Source: Halalkalibacter urbisdiaboli
GTDB lineage: Bacteria; Bacillota; Bacilli; Bacillales; Bacillaceae_D
Assembly (NCBI RefSeq): GCF_002156385.1
Contig: NZ_MVJM01000001.1
Location: forward strand, 1,042,182-1,099,828
Direction of reading: 5' to 3'
DNA: 57,647 nt
Shown here: positions 1 through 8,266 of the stretch, piece after piece
Layout of the letters: every line of letters begins with the position of its first letter
Numbering within the stretch: position 1 is the stretch's first letter
The notes under the pieces: model-generated
The model's database searches: none
What the model saw: only the letters and a program-made list of their open reading frames with translations
Told to the model about the DNA's origin: nothing
Position numbers and translations under genes: made by a program

Positions 1-665
1 TGAAATTCATATGGTACTTCCACTTCTTCAACTGTATAGCCGTTGTCAGCCAGATAACTTATCATTTTATCTAAATGCTCATATCTTTTTCCCTCTAAAT
101 CAACTAAAGGGAAAATACGAACTTCCTCTTTCGTAACCCTCAATAACTCATTTAGCGTTTCGATATGAAATTGATAATCTAATCTATCCGCATACATAAA
201 TAAAAAATGTGCCGAAAGAAGAATATCAAATTCTGCATTCTTAAATGGTAACGAAGGTAAAGTAACGGGAATGTATCTTTCGCTGGATTCCCTCATATCG
301 TTGGTACAATCTTGCAAGGCTTTTAAACGATGTTTTCTAAGACCTTCTACATTATTAAAATAATCCCATTTATAATTATTTTTCGCTTTTTCCATATGCT
401 CCATTGCGTGTTCAATATCTTGAAGACCTTTATTTTTTAAGTCTTCACCCGAATGATAATATGCAATATCACATGCTGTTACATCTAAACCTAATTCGTT
501 TCCAACAGCAGTAAATGAACAAGCTCCTGCTGGACAATCGAGTATTTTCTTTCCTTGTAGTTTTTCCTTTGAAAGCGAGAACATATCCAAATACTCTTCA
601 AAGGTTCTCCCAATAAAAACAATTCGTTCTAAATCTAACTTTGTACTCTTCTCAACTCTACTCAA
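1..665 (-). CDS. SAM-dependent methyltransferase-like protein, copy 1 (3' end outside window)
   Basis: This is the 5' part (about 221 codons) of a gene whose complete twin lies at 56931-57635. The start is TTG at 665, preceded by an AGAGGTGAG ribosome site, the same as in the twin. The fold signature is a class I methyltransferase-like Rossmann start: ILDCPAGACSF near residue 40 as the glycine-type loop, and an acidic residue in TACDIAYYH at the end of strand 2. Later there is a hydrophobic segment containing LLSAHFLFMY. The substrate cannot be read from the sequence. The DNA differs from copy 2 by about seven substitutions in 677 bp. The stop codon lies left of the window. Confidence 0.8.
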   Translation of the reverse strand, partial: MSRVEKSTKLDLERIVFIGRTFEEYLDMFSLSKEKLQGKKILDCPAGACSFTAVGNELGLDVTACDIAYYHSGEDLKNKGLQDIEHAMEHMEKAKNNYKWDYFNNVEGLRKHRLKALQDCTNDMRESSERYIPVTLPSLPFKNAEFDILLSAHFLFMYADRLDYQFHIETLNELLRVTKEEVRIFPLVDLEGKRYEHLDKMISYLADNGYTVEEVEVPYEF

Positions 666-740
666 CTATACTCACCTCTTCTAAAAAGATTACATTCATA
701 TTATCACAATAAATTGGTAATAGTAACCATTTTTTCACCT

Positions 741-870
741 TTCTGTTGTACTAGAAATAAGCGAATCCTCTTGTTGAAGATTCGCACCCGTTAATTTAAG
801 TACAAATATTCACAATCTTAAATGTTTACTTCTCTTAATCCAACAAAAAATCGCCCTTTAGTTGAATTAA
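741..870 (-). repeat. Interspersed repeat (CTAACGGG family) with hairpin
   Basis: Hairpin GCGAATC...GATTCGC at 761-785, flanked on the gene (minus) strand by a TTGTGAA-like and a GTACTTAAATTAACGGG block. A second half-core (CAACTAAAGGGCGA) lies at about 845-868. It sits 3' of the PadR operon. The family's modules on the gene strand are TTGTGAAGNATTGTACTTAA, then CTAACGGGNGC, then a hairpin with a T run, then AAGGAAATTAATGTTAAACT, then CTAAAGNGGCAGG. Confidence 0.65.
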
Positions 871-900
871 TACAGGAATAATATTATTACTGTTATCCTA

Positions 901-1725
901 TTATTGAGCCGTTATTTTCCTTTTTCCTACTAAAACATAAAGTAAATAACCGACAACATTTAATAAAGCAAAAGCAATAACCCAGCCAGCATTTAATCGT
1001 CTATGTTGATACGCGTTAATTGTCGCCCAAATCGTAAACAAAGTTGCATAGATTGCCACTCCTACTAATAAAACATAACTTCCAAAAGTACCAAAATTTC
1101 TGTGTTCCATTTCAACATACCACTCTTTATCGCCATTTCCATAAGGGTAAAAGTCATGAGCTAGCCATTCGGGAGCCCAAACGATTCTTTTGTATTGATA
1201 ATCTGGTTTCATTAAATCTGTATTATATGAAACGTAGTTTTCGCCTTCTGTTCTTATGTTTTTTGAATTATAAATGCTAACCTCTGAAATAAAATCCGTA
1301 CTTTCTACTAATCTTGCTACTTCTTTTTCCAGTTCTGAAGAAACTACTTCTTTGCCTTCTAATTCGTCTGCTATCTGTGTAGCAATTACAGAAAGTTCGT
1401 GTGAATGTTGTTCTTCATATTGCCAAACGAAACCAAAAATTGATAAAGATAATAAAAGAAATACTACGGAACAGTATAGAACAGATTTTGCAAACATTTT
1501 TTGTGCATTAAACAGTTTACCGACAACAGAACGCATTTCTTTTTCCCCACCAAATCGTTCAATGGCGATTTCTATTGCTTCTTGTTCCGATTTTCCTTCT
1601 TTTTTCAGCTCATGAACAGCTTCCAGTAAATGATTTTTCATTTCTGATTTTAACTCTTCAATTTCTTCTCTATTTCCACCGACACTATGGTAAACCTCAT
1701 CAACAAATGCTTCAATTTTTTTCAT
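901..1725 (-). CDS. HAAS-domain membrane protein, partner of PadR regulator
   Basis: A 274-residue protein. Residues 1-70 form a soluble helical domain (KIEAFVDEVY, then IEIAIERFGG) of the HAAS/DUF1700 type found in PadR-linked operons. A membrane helix follows at about 82-101, then an extracytoplasmic segment of about 100 residues. Two more helices lie at about 215-265, in a hairpin resembling the phospholipase-D N-terminal membrane module. The start ATG at 1725 follows AAGGGGG with 8-nt spacing. It overlaps the end of the PadR gene by 14 nt, so the two are translationally coupled. The likely role is a membrane sensor or effector of cell-envelope stress; this is inferred from the family, and the ligand is unknown. 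Confidence 0.75.
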   Translation of the reverse strand: MKKIEAFVDEVYHSVGGNREEIEELKSEMKNHLLEAVHELKKEGKSEQEAIEIAIERFGGEKEMRSVVGKLFNAQKMFAKSVLYCSVVFLLLSLSIFGFVWQYEEQHSHELSVIATQIADELEGKEVVSSELEKEVARLVESTDFISEVSIYNSKNIRTEGENYVSYNTDLMKPDYQYKRIVWAPEWLAHDFYPYGNGDKEWYVEMEHRNFGTFGSYVLLVGVAIYATLFTIWATINAYQHRRLNAGWVIAFALLNVVGYLLYVLVGKRKITAQ

Positions 1726-2062
1726 ATTTTTCGCCCCCTTCTAAAAATGAATCAATCATGTTTTTAACAAACTCCCATTCCTTACGTTTTTCTTCAAAGC
1801 CTTCTTCACCCAAAGGTGTGAGTTTATAATATTTTCTTCTTCCACCTAGTCCTTGCTCGTCACCCCAATAAGAAGAAATCCATTTATTTTTTTCTAATCG
1901 CTTTAAAGACAAATAAAGCGTGCCTTCTTTTAATTCAAATTGATTTTCACTTTTTTCTCGAACCAATTTCGCTAACTCATAACCATACATATCCCTTGTA
2001 TGTAATAACGACAGGATCAATGTATCAATGTGACCTTTTAAAACCTCTTTATTCACTTCCAA
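1712..2062 (-). CDS. PadR family transcriptional regulator
   Basis: A 116-residue winged-helix protein of typical PadR length. The recognition region reads HTRDMYGYELAKLVREK, followed by EGTLYLSLKRLEKNKWI and the wing GGRRKYYKLTPLG, all hallmarks of the family. The start is TTG at 2062 behind GGAGGTGGG. It is the first gene of a two-gene operon with the HAAS-domain membrane protein. PadR proteins of this subgroup usually repress their own operon, so an operator should lie in 2063-2160; I cannot point to a clear palindrome there. The assignment is secure; the inducer is unknown. Confidence 0.9.
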   Translation of the reverse strand: MEVNKEVLKGHIDTLILSLLHTRDMYGYELAKLVREKSENQFELKEGTLYLSLKRLEKNKWISSYWGDEQGLGGRRKYYKLTPLGEEGFEEKRKEWEFVKNMIDSFLEGGEKYEKN

Positions 2063-2154
2063 ATTTACCCACCTCCTAACTCACTATAAAATATATTACC
2101 TAATAAAACAAGGTATTCCTTCAAAAAATATCATAAAATAAAAAAACTACCACT

Positions 2155-2215
2155 TACTTAAAGAAAAAAGCATTACCCTTGTTGCGGTAATGCCCCGTTT
2201 GTTAAAGATCATTGT
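2155..2215 (-). repeat. Interspersed repeat with terminator hairpin
   Basis: Hairpin GCATTACC...GGTAATGC at 2170-2193, followed on the minus strand by a T-rich run (TTTTTTCTT) and preceded by an AACAAACGGGGC half-core. It lies 3' of the broken kinase gene. The rest of 2063-2336 shows no gene. Confidence 0.6.
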
Positions 2216-2336
2216 TGTATAGTCCATGTCTCGTTATTATTCCATACATTAAATGTCGCTACTCTCAATTAACTGACTACCTTTTTACTTATTTTATTTG
2301 AATTTTTATCTCCTCTGTTACTTAAAGAAAAATATT

Positions 2337-3194
2337 TTATAATTCTACGTTCATGATTAAATCCTTCCAGTAGTACCAGGCTTTTAGATATTCCTCAAAA
2401 TCATGCGGATGATGTTTAATACAAGTCCCTAACCTAAGATATAAGCCAATAATCACTTCTTCATATAAAAAAGGAATGTTTTTTTCTTTTTTTATCATTA
2501 ATTGACTAACAGCTGAATCTATGGTTTCTTTTGTCAAATCATCTGGGGAAGAGCAAAAGGCATATATTAAATCATAAATAGGATCTCCGATTACAGGAAT
2601 TGGATCGATTACACCAAATAACTCCCCATCATTAAAAATGAAATTATGTACTCCACAATCTCCGTGCAATAAGTATGATTTTCTATCTCTTGTAGTTTTT
2701 TTGATGAGGTTATATACGAAGTTATATTCCTAAATATCTAATCGTGAATCTAAAATCTTCTTTGTTTCAATAATTTCATCCATAAGAAAACTCTGCCAAG
2801 TATCCACTGGTTGATCCGCCCATCCCCAACCAAAATCATTAGGAGAGGACTTATAATTGTTTAGAAGTCCTTGCACAAGTACCTTGAGCATTTGCTTTTT
2901 ATTCTTTCTATCATAATTGGTAGAACCATTTATATATGAATAAACTATATACTTATATGATTGTTCAGCGTATAGAAGTTTAGGTAATAAATTTGATTCA
3001 TTGTAATAATTTAGAAACTTCGCCTCCGATTCAATAACTTTTGGTTCATTTAACTTAACTACATATTTAAAACCATCAAATTTAAGGAGATACAACTCAC
3101 TGACAGTACCCCCAATTAATTGTTTATATTCTGTTGGTTCATTATGAATTATTTTATTGAAAATTAGTTCTTTAATTATCTCTTCGATATTCAT
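2337..3194 (-). pseudogene. Aminoglycoside phosphotransferase (APH)-like kinase interrupted by one in-frame TAG
   Basis: Read straight through, this is one 285-residue kinase-like protein. The N lobe has VVKLNEP with the ATP-binding Lys. The hinge region is YIVYSYINGS, the catalytic loop is LLHGDCGVHNF, and the metal-binding segment is GVIDPIPVIGDPIYDL. A single TAG at 2730-2732 (codon 155) splits it into two reading frames in the same phase. No indel is needed to restore the gene: the codons on both sides (LDI, then EYNFVYNLIKK) read as normal protein. It is either a recent nonsense mutation or a readthrough site. The start ATG at 3194 has a weak ribosome site. Homologues phosphorylate small molecules such as aminoglycosides; the true substrate is unknown. 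Confidence 0.8.
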
Positions 3195-3224
3195 TATTTC
3201 TACCTACTTTCAAATAAGACCTTA

Positions 3225-3345
3225 TTCAACTCTTCTGCCCCGTTACTTGAATAACACCTTTTAATTTAATTTCCTTATGCGTGTGGTTAAGACAAAGAAA
3301 AAACGTCCCTGTTGTAGGAACGTTAGCAATAGGTAAGCATTTGAA
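3225..3345 (-). repeat. Interspersed repeat, GTGTGGTTAAGAC subtype
   Basis: Contains the half-core CAAGTAACGGGGCAG, a shared spacer (TTCCTTATGCGTGTGG) and hairpin AACGTCC...GGAACGTT near 3302-3324. The same spacer recurs at 5680-5697 and 18719-18736. The element lies between the broken lipoprotein/mcp block and the kinase gene. Confidence 0.6.
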
Positions 3346-3416
3346 GTTATCTCCAAGGTAAGACCATTAAAAATGACTCCACGGATTTTTAGATATAAAG
3401 GGGAAGGAATTTGAAT

Positions 3417-3470
3417 TGATGTGACCCCCAAAAGTTAAATTCTTACTCTAACTTTTGGGGTGCACCACAT
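3417..3470. repeat. Palindromic element flanking mcp, left copy
   Basis: Perfect 12-bp arms CCCCAAAAGTTA (3426-3437) and TAACTTTTGGGG (3449-3460), inside a roughly 52-bp unit running from TGATGTGACCCC to GGGGTGCACCACA. The outer bases resemble paired ends of IS3/IS150-type elements, as if the inside had been lost. A near copy sits at 5424-5476. It begins four bases past the mcp stop and could terminate transcription in both directions. Confidence 0.7.
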
Positions 3471-3473
3471 CTT

Positions 3474-5240
3474 TTAATTTTTATAACTAAACTGTTTAAT
3501 AGATGTTTTTAACTCTTCGCTTAACTCACTTAATTTTTCTGCGGATTGAGCAACCTGATCGATTGCTTTTAATTGCTCTTCTGTTGAAGCAGAAACCTGT
3601 TGTGTGGAAGCAGCAGATTGTTCTGTAAAAGCAGAAATACTTTCAATCGCTGATAGTACTTCCTTCTGGAGCTCGTTCATATTGGTTACACCGTTGTCTA
3701 TGTTCTTTATTGATTGGATAATACTTTGTACTGAATCATTAATAGATTGAAAAACCTGCTCTGTGTCCGTAACAGAATCTTTTTGTTTGATCGAGATCGC
3801 TTCAGTTGTTTCTATTGCTTTTGAAGCATTGTTTGCTTCATTCACAATCACTTGAATCGTCGATCTTATTTCGGACGTTGCTGTTGAAGATTGTTCCGCT
3901 AATTTTCTTACTTCGTCAGCAACAACGGCAAAGCCTTTACCATGTTCACCTGCACGCGCGGCCTCAATACTAGCATTTAAGGCTAATAGATTGGTTTGGT
4001 CTGAAAGTCCATTGATGACATCAACCACACTTTCAATGTCCTTAACTTTTGAAGTCAATTGAGTAATGACAGTGCTAACTTCAGCTAAAACTTCACTTGT
4101 TTGATTAGAAGTATCTCTGAGGGATCCAATTTGTGAAATACCCTTTTGACTTGCTTGTTCAGCCACTTGTGATTGTTGTAGCATAGTAGCCGTGTTCTCC
4201 TTAACACTTTCTATTTGAACTGATAAATCTTTTGTTTTTTGATTAGTACGCTCCGCATCATGTGCACCTTTAGAAGCACCTTGAGCGATATCATCAATAG
4301 AATGAACAATTTCATCAATCGATGCAGCTACCTCTTCTGATGTTGCGCTCATGCCAGCTGATGAATCAACGACTTCTACTACAGAATGATCAACTGATCT
4401 TACTAACTTGTTCAAATTTTCGTTCATCACGTTTACAGTTTCGGTCAATTGCCCTAATTCATCTCGTGATTGAACTTTTAGAGGTGAACTAGTTAGATCG
4501 CCATTTGCAATTTTTCCCGAAACCTCTACAATACTATTAATTGATTTATTTGTTTTAAAAATGAATAGTGAACCAAAGATGCTTATTAAGATGATAACTA
4601 CGAGTAAGACGACTATATTAATAATAAACTTTTGCTGATTTTTTTGATTAAGACTATCAATCAATTGTTTAGCATCTTCATCAATAAGCTGTTCAACTTC
4701 ATCCAAATTAGTTCTAGCTTTTTCAAATAACTCATAACTATTTTCAACATTTGTTCTAAGAGTTACATTAGTAGCTACGTCCTCCGTCTCCGCTTGAATC
4801 ATTAAATCACTTGATACATTTTCCCATTCAGCAAAATTCGTTTCGAATTCAGTAAATAGTTCCGCCATAGTGAGATTACTATCCTCATGTTTTAATGTTG
4901 TAAAGGATGCATTTGTTTCAATTAATGACTTTGCATGGGCTACTCTTTCTTTTACTTGATTTACATTTTCCGTGTATTCCTTAAAAGATTGCTCTTGCTG
5001 CTCTTGCTCTTCGTTAATGTATAGCACATTAGAAAATTCCGCACCTGCTTGATACATATCACGATCTGCCTGTATTAAATTGGTGGCGCTCACATAAGTA
5101 TCTTCATAAAGTGTTTCAATTAACTGGTCCGTTGTCTGTTTCTCAGAAAATAGGTTGTAACCAATAATAATTGAGAAGATAATAATAGGTATTGCTAACA
5201 ACAAGCCAAGCTTTGTTCTAATAGATATTATCTTTTTCAT
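3474..5240 (-). CDS. Methyl-accepting chemotaxis protein
   Basis: A membrane chemoreceptor of about 588 residues. The first membrane helix is at about 8-28 ([20 protein letters not shown]). The extracellular part is a four-helix-bundle sensor of about 170 residues. The second helix ([15 protein letters not shown]) is near 210, followed by a HAMP domain. A long coiled coil carries the invariant hairpin tip, with [25 protein letters not shown] at 5249 also opens the frame, but it touches the ribosome site; ATG at 5240 sits about 9 nt after the run of eight Gs and is preferred. The gene stands alone, flanked by two copies of a 52-bp palindrome. The ligand is unknown; it would signal to CheA/CheW. 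Confidence 0.93.
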   Translation of the reverse strand: MKKIISIRTKLGLLLAIPIIIFSIIIGYNLFSEKQTTDQLIETLYEDTYVSATNLIQADRDMYQAGAEFSNVLYINEEQEQQEQSFKEYTENVNQVKERVAHAKSLIETNASFTTLKHEDSNLTMAELFTEFETNFAEWENVSSDLMIQAETEDVATNVTLRTNVENSYELFEKARTNLDEVEQLIDEDAKQLIDSLNQKNQQKFIINIVVLLVVIILISIFGSLFIFKTNKSINSIVEVSGKIANGDLTSSPLKVQSRDELGQLTETVNVMNENLNKLVRSVDHSVVEVVDSSAGMSATSEEVAASIDEIVHSIDDIAQGASKGAHDAERTNQKTKDLSVQIESVKENTATMLQQSQVAEQASQKGISQIGSLRDTSNQTSEVLAEVSTVITQLTSKVKDIESVVDVINGLSDQTNLLALNASIEAARAGEHGKGFAVVADEVRKLAEQSSTATSEIRSTIQVIVNEANNASKAIETTEAISIKQKDSVTDTEQVFQSINDSVQSIIQSIKNIDNGVTNMNELQKEVLSAIESISAFTEQSAASTQQVSASTEEQLKAIDQVAQSAEKLSELSEELKTSIKQFSYKN

Positions 5241-5345
5241 AGATAACACTTCCCCCCCCTGTATTAAAATGAAATTCCTAATTCTAAAATACTAGTTCTT
5301 ATATAATATAATAGATAATATTACAGCATTCGTCAATTATCGACA

Positions 5346-5390
5346 AATGGGATTTGTGGAAGCGCAAGGACGGTTCTCTGCTTCCATTCA
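5346..5390. repeat. REP-like relic (GGACGGTTCTC)
   Basis: The string GGACGGTTCTCTGCTTCC recurs in similar form at 46806-46835 (GGGGACGGTTCTCCTGCTTC). Such short motifs in Firmicutes are often tied to REP-associated Y1 transposases; that link is from general knowledge. No transposase is nearby. Confidence 0.35.
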
Positions 5391-5423
5391 TACTGCCAAA
5401 TAATAAAAAAGAAGCAAACAGTC

Positions 5424-5476
5424 TGATGTGACCCCAAAAAATTAAATTCTTACTCTAACTTTTGGGGTGCACCACA
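5424..5476. repeat. Palindromic element flanking mcp, right copy
   Basis: Near copy of the element at 3417-3470, with about one or two changes in the left arm (CCCCAAAAAATTA). Together the two copies bracket the mcp gene and its promoter region in direct orientation. This copy abuts and truncates a lipoprotein reading frame. Confidence 0.65.
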
Positions 5477-5608
5477 AATTCCTCCCTAATTGTCTAAAGT
5501 AATCTTCGGATTTACCCAAAGTTTCACTCATATCAATATCTGATTGTTGATTACAAGCAGTTACTGACAATAGAATGAAAGCTGTCTTATAACAAATAGT
5601 CGTTTCAT
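5477..5608 (-). pseudogene. Lipoprotein gene remnant (frameshifted, truncated)
   Basis: An ATG at 5608 opens MKRLFVI and runs to a stop; shifting frame gives TAFILLSVTAC, a signal peptide and lipobox, then NQQSDIDMSETLGKSEDYFR. The reading frame is cut at the palindrome at 5476. A possible lost C-terminal part (IPSPLYLKIRGVIFNGLTLE in one frame) is seen just left of the other palindrome, at about 3340-3415. This suggests that the mcp block entered this gene, but the match of the two halves is not proven. Confidence 0.45.
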
Positions 5609-5635
5609 AAATTGAACGCCTAGTTTTTTCACTAT

Positions 5636-5815
5636 TCTGCCCCGTTAATTGAATAACACCTTTTAATTTCAACCTCACTTTCCTTATGCGTGTGGTAAAG
5701 ACAAAGAAAAAGCGTCCCTGTTGTAGGAACGCATCCGTTTGTTAAATAAGAAAAAGGCCTTGCCCTTTATTGAAGCAAAGTACCCATTAACTTAAGTACC
5801 ACTTCACATTACTTT
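5636..5815 (-). repeat. Interspersed repeat, long copy, terminator of DUF3891 gene
   Basis: Hairpin GCGTCCC...GGAACGC at 5712-5732, followed on the minus strand by TTTTTCTTTG: a good rho-independent terminator for the gene at 5846-6601. It also carries the GTACTTAAGTTAATGGGTAC block at about 5785-5805 and the GGTTGAAATTAAAAGGTG spacer. It is one of the fullest copies in the window. Confidence 0.7.
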
Positions 5816-5845
5816 TAATTAAGAAGGGATTCTTTATATTTTATA

Positions 5846-6601
5846 TCACCGTACTATTTTAAAATTATTTAGCGTATAACTAGTATCAATATATGCGGAG
5901 TTAATACCAATTTTTTCTCTTAAATCTTTTGATATATATTTTGTTTTAAAAGTAATATCAAATTCATCTGTAAATGGAAAAGGCTCTATCTTGATTTCAG
6001 CTCTACTTTTCCACTCAGCATAATAACGTTGACCATCTATCAATGTTTCAAAACCCTCTACATACCAAGGGTGTTCGTGGCTTTTAGAGGTACCCTCTTC
6101 ATTTAAACATACGTAAAGTGAAAGTTCATCGAACAACTGTAATAACTTAAAATGCTTTTTAATCATTTCTTCGTTGGGATTATGTAAATTTGATTTCAAC
6201 TTTTTTTGTCTCGTAAACTCATTTTTCATGTAATCAACACAATCCTTGTGTTTAGATTTACGAATGTGTCCGAAGGAAGTGTAGTGAATACTACATAACA
6301 AAGCTGAATATTGATTCATTTCTTCTACTTCATCAATACCTTTGCTGTACATAGATATCTTTGGGAAAAGCGGGTAATCCATAAAAGAAAATGGTATATT
6401 TCTTTGGTCATTCCATATTGGCATTTGATCCAATCTAATCCAGGCGCGATCATGTTCTCTTATGGCTAGTATGACTGCATCTTTATATTCAGCGTCTATA
6501 AATAAATTATCTTCAAGATGCTTTGCAAGTTCCCCGGAAAAAATCGAATGATCATGCTGGGTAGTCATTTTGAAGTAGTCCCCAGTTTCTAAAATTATCA
6601 T
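5846..6601 (-). CDS. DUF3891 family protein
   Basis: A 251-residue soluble protein. The features that place it in DUF3891 are the N-terminal QHDHSIFSGELAKHL, the charged patch REHDRAWIRLD, and the FMDYPLFPKISMYSKGID segment. The conserved His and Asp residues (HDHS, EHDRAW) look like a metal site of an HD-like fold, but no function is established. The start ATG at 6601 follows seven Gs with 4-nt spacing. It is monocistronic, with its own repeat-type terminator downstream. Confidence 0.75.
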   Translation of the reverse strand: MIILETGDYFKMTTQHDHSIFSGELAKHLEDNLFIDAEYKDAVILAIREHDRAWIRLDQMPIWNDQRNIPFSFMDYPLFPKISMYSKGIDEVEEMNQYSALLCSIHYTSFGHIRKSKHKDCVDYMKNEFTRQKKLKSNLHNPNEEMIKKHFKLLQLFDELSLYVCLNEEGTSKSHEHPWYVEGFETLIDGQRYYAEWKSRAEIKIEPFPFTDEFDITFKTKYISKDLREKIGINSAYIDTSYTLNNFKIVR

Positions 6602-6968
6602 AATTCCCCCCCTAAATTAACAAAATGGAAATACCATTTTACAACATAACTTATTTGTTAGACTTTATAATATCCTCCTTATCGACTTTATAACAAAGTA
6701 TAGTCGGGGAGAAGCTGAGAACATAATCCATGGGGGCGTGATTAGTTAAGAAGAACTTTAGATGATTTTTAAACAACCACGCCGATAATTGATTTATAAA
6801 AATTAGCAATCTAAGAGTTATTCTTGCTTGAATTAATTTGAAATCATTTTACTAGTAAATTATATTATTTTCTTGAATAAAGGAGACCGTGTTTTGTTAT
6901 GCTGATTGGAAAGGCTGCAGTATCCTCTTATTAAACTCTTGCTACCCGTAAGTTAAACAAAAACATAA
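6602..6968. other. Intergenic, 367 bp, no convincing gene
   Basis: It contains a possible stem between GGGGCGTG near 6733 and CACGCC near 6779. At 6900-6960 a degenerate cassette-type repeat reads GTTTAACTTACGGGTAGC on the minus strand. Nothing here codes for a recognisable protein. Confidence 0.5.
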
Positions 6969-7367
6969 TTATTCATCGACTACCATAATTGATTTTATCT
7001 TTTTTAATTTTATTGAAGTCATATCTTTAGTCTTTTTTTCTTGTTTACCATATAGATTTGATGCATCGTACACATAAATTCTGCCATTATCTAATAAAAA
7101 GTATATTACGTTCGTTAATTTGTCTCCATTTTTAAGAACAATTGAAATGCTTTGTCCTTCATTTATATTCTTTAATCTAGGATACTTTTCTAATGTTTGC
7201 TCTCTCTCGTAATATTCAATTTTTTTAGTAAGAAAAATATCAGATATAATTAATATAAGTGCAATAACCACTATGAACCACCAGCCATAATGTCTCCAAT
7301 ACGTTGTAAATAAAAGATAACATCCCATATATACTGCAATTTTTAAGAACCAAAAAAGACTTTTCAT
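6969..7367 (-). CDS. Small membrane protein of unknown function
   Basis: 132 residues. Two membrane helices at the N terminus (about 5-22 and 29-47) are followed by a basic linker, then a soluble domain of about 75 residues that looks like a small beta barrel ([19 protein letters not shown], then GRIYVYDAS). The pattern resembles the NfeD/SH3-like folds often placed after two helices, but I do not recognise a family. The start ATG at 7367 follows AGAAGGGG. It is a single-gene unit between two repeat elements. Confidence 0.65.
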   Translation of the reverse strand: MKSLFWFLKIAVYMGCYLLFTTYWRHYGWWFIVVIALILIISDIFLTKKIEYYEREQTLEKYPRLKNINEGQSISIVLKNGDKLTNVIYFLLDNGRIYVYDASNLYGKQEKKTKDMTSIKLKKIKSIMVVDE

Positions 7368-7429
7368 ATAACCCCTTCTGACTTTTAAATTCAGTTGGTA
7401 TTGTCCCCGATTAAAAAAGTGTTATTAAA

Positions 7430-7590
7430 GAAAACTGCTCCTTTAGCCGAATAATTTCTACAAAAAAGGCGCTAACCCTTCTTGGATCAACGCCCCCGTT
7501 ACTTTAAGTACAATTCTTCACAAACCTTTTTATCAAAAAAAGCGATCCTTCGTTATTGAAACATCTCACCCTTTAGCTTAAATGTCATTA
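7430..7590 (-). repeat. Interspersed repeat downstream of DUF2703 gene
   Basis: On the minus strand the order is TTGTGAAGAATTGTACTTAA, AGTAACGGGGGCG, a hairpin of imperfect arms GGCGTTG...TAGCGCC at about 7468-7493 with a T run, and TTATTCGGCTAAAGGAGCAG. A further half-core lies at 7560-7585. All family modules are present in order. Confidence 0.7.
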
Positions 7591-7591
7591 T

Positions 7592-8191
7592 TTAACAACA
7601 CTCATTTGTCCCTTCATTAGGAATACAGCATTGTTCAATGTGTATTCGCTTACGAGCAAAAAAACGTTTTAGATTTTCAGGAAGGACATATGATTCTTTT
7701 TTACCTCCCAATAGATTCTGTTCAGTACGATAAACTTCCTTTAAAATAGCATCCATAATAAGTGATTTTGGAACTTCATTATATTCCTTACCCTCATAAA
7801 TCCACACACGACAATCAACACTGGAACCCGTTAGTGTACCACAAGTATCACAGTTACTTTCTTTTATCGTTAATTGGATATCCTCCCCGTTAATTCTAAT
7901 AGTTGGTGAACTGATAAATTTCAAACTCTTTGCTTGCTCTTCATCCTCAACCAAAATATTATTTACTTCCACGTCATAGCCAATGTTTTCTAACAAATTA
8001 GATACTTCGTTTACCGCATCCTTTAGACTCTTCTCAGTTCCTTGACAACGAGTACATACTTGAAGGTCAATGTACATAAAATCAATAATTAATTGTTTTT
8101 TCTCCTGTTCTACAATGATTCTTTTCGATTCATCATTGTTACAGTCGCAAGTATCTGAGCTTCTAGCTTTGTCATTCTGGCAGTTTGACAT
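7592..8191 (-). CDS. DUF2703 family cysteine-rich protein
   Basis: 199 residues from ATG 8191, which follows an excellent AGGAGG; an in-frame ATG at 8227 lacks such a site. The core begins LIIDFMYIDLQVCTRCQGTE, with a thioredoxin-like strand and a CxxC pair; NCDTCG and a C-terminal ECC follow. This is the DUF2703 pattern. The family is small, thiol-rich and often sits with metal or arsenic genes (general knowledge). Here it lies 75 nt downstream of a SigZ-type sigma gene and is probably co-transcribed, so a role in the SigZ response, perhaps metal or thiol stress, is a fair guess. Eleven or more cysteines are visible. Confidence 0.8.
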   Translation of the reverse strand: MSNCQNDKARSSDTCDCNNDESKRIIVEQEKKQLIIDFMYIDLQVCTRCQGTEKSLKDAVNEVSNLLENIGYDVEVNNILVEDEEQAKSLKFISSPTIRINGEDIQLTIKESNCDTCGTLTGSSVDCRVWIYEGKEYNEVPKSLIMDAILKEVYRTEQNLLGGKKESYVLPENLKRFFARKRIHIEQCCIPNEGTNECC

Positions 8192-8266
8192 TATAAAACC
8201 TCCTCTTTTCTTAAATAATTCTTTCACTTATAAAGACGGAGGTTTTTTAAAAAGGACGCAAATCTT

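Noticed and set aside
5442-5678. 78-residue frame starting in the repeat at 5678
   Set aside because: The start lies in repeat sequence and the end in the palindrome. The real gene starts at 5608 with a frameshift; it is reported as a pseudogene instead.
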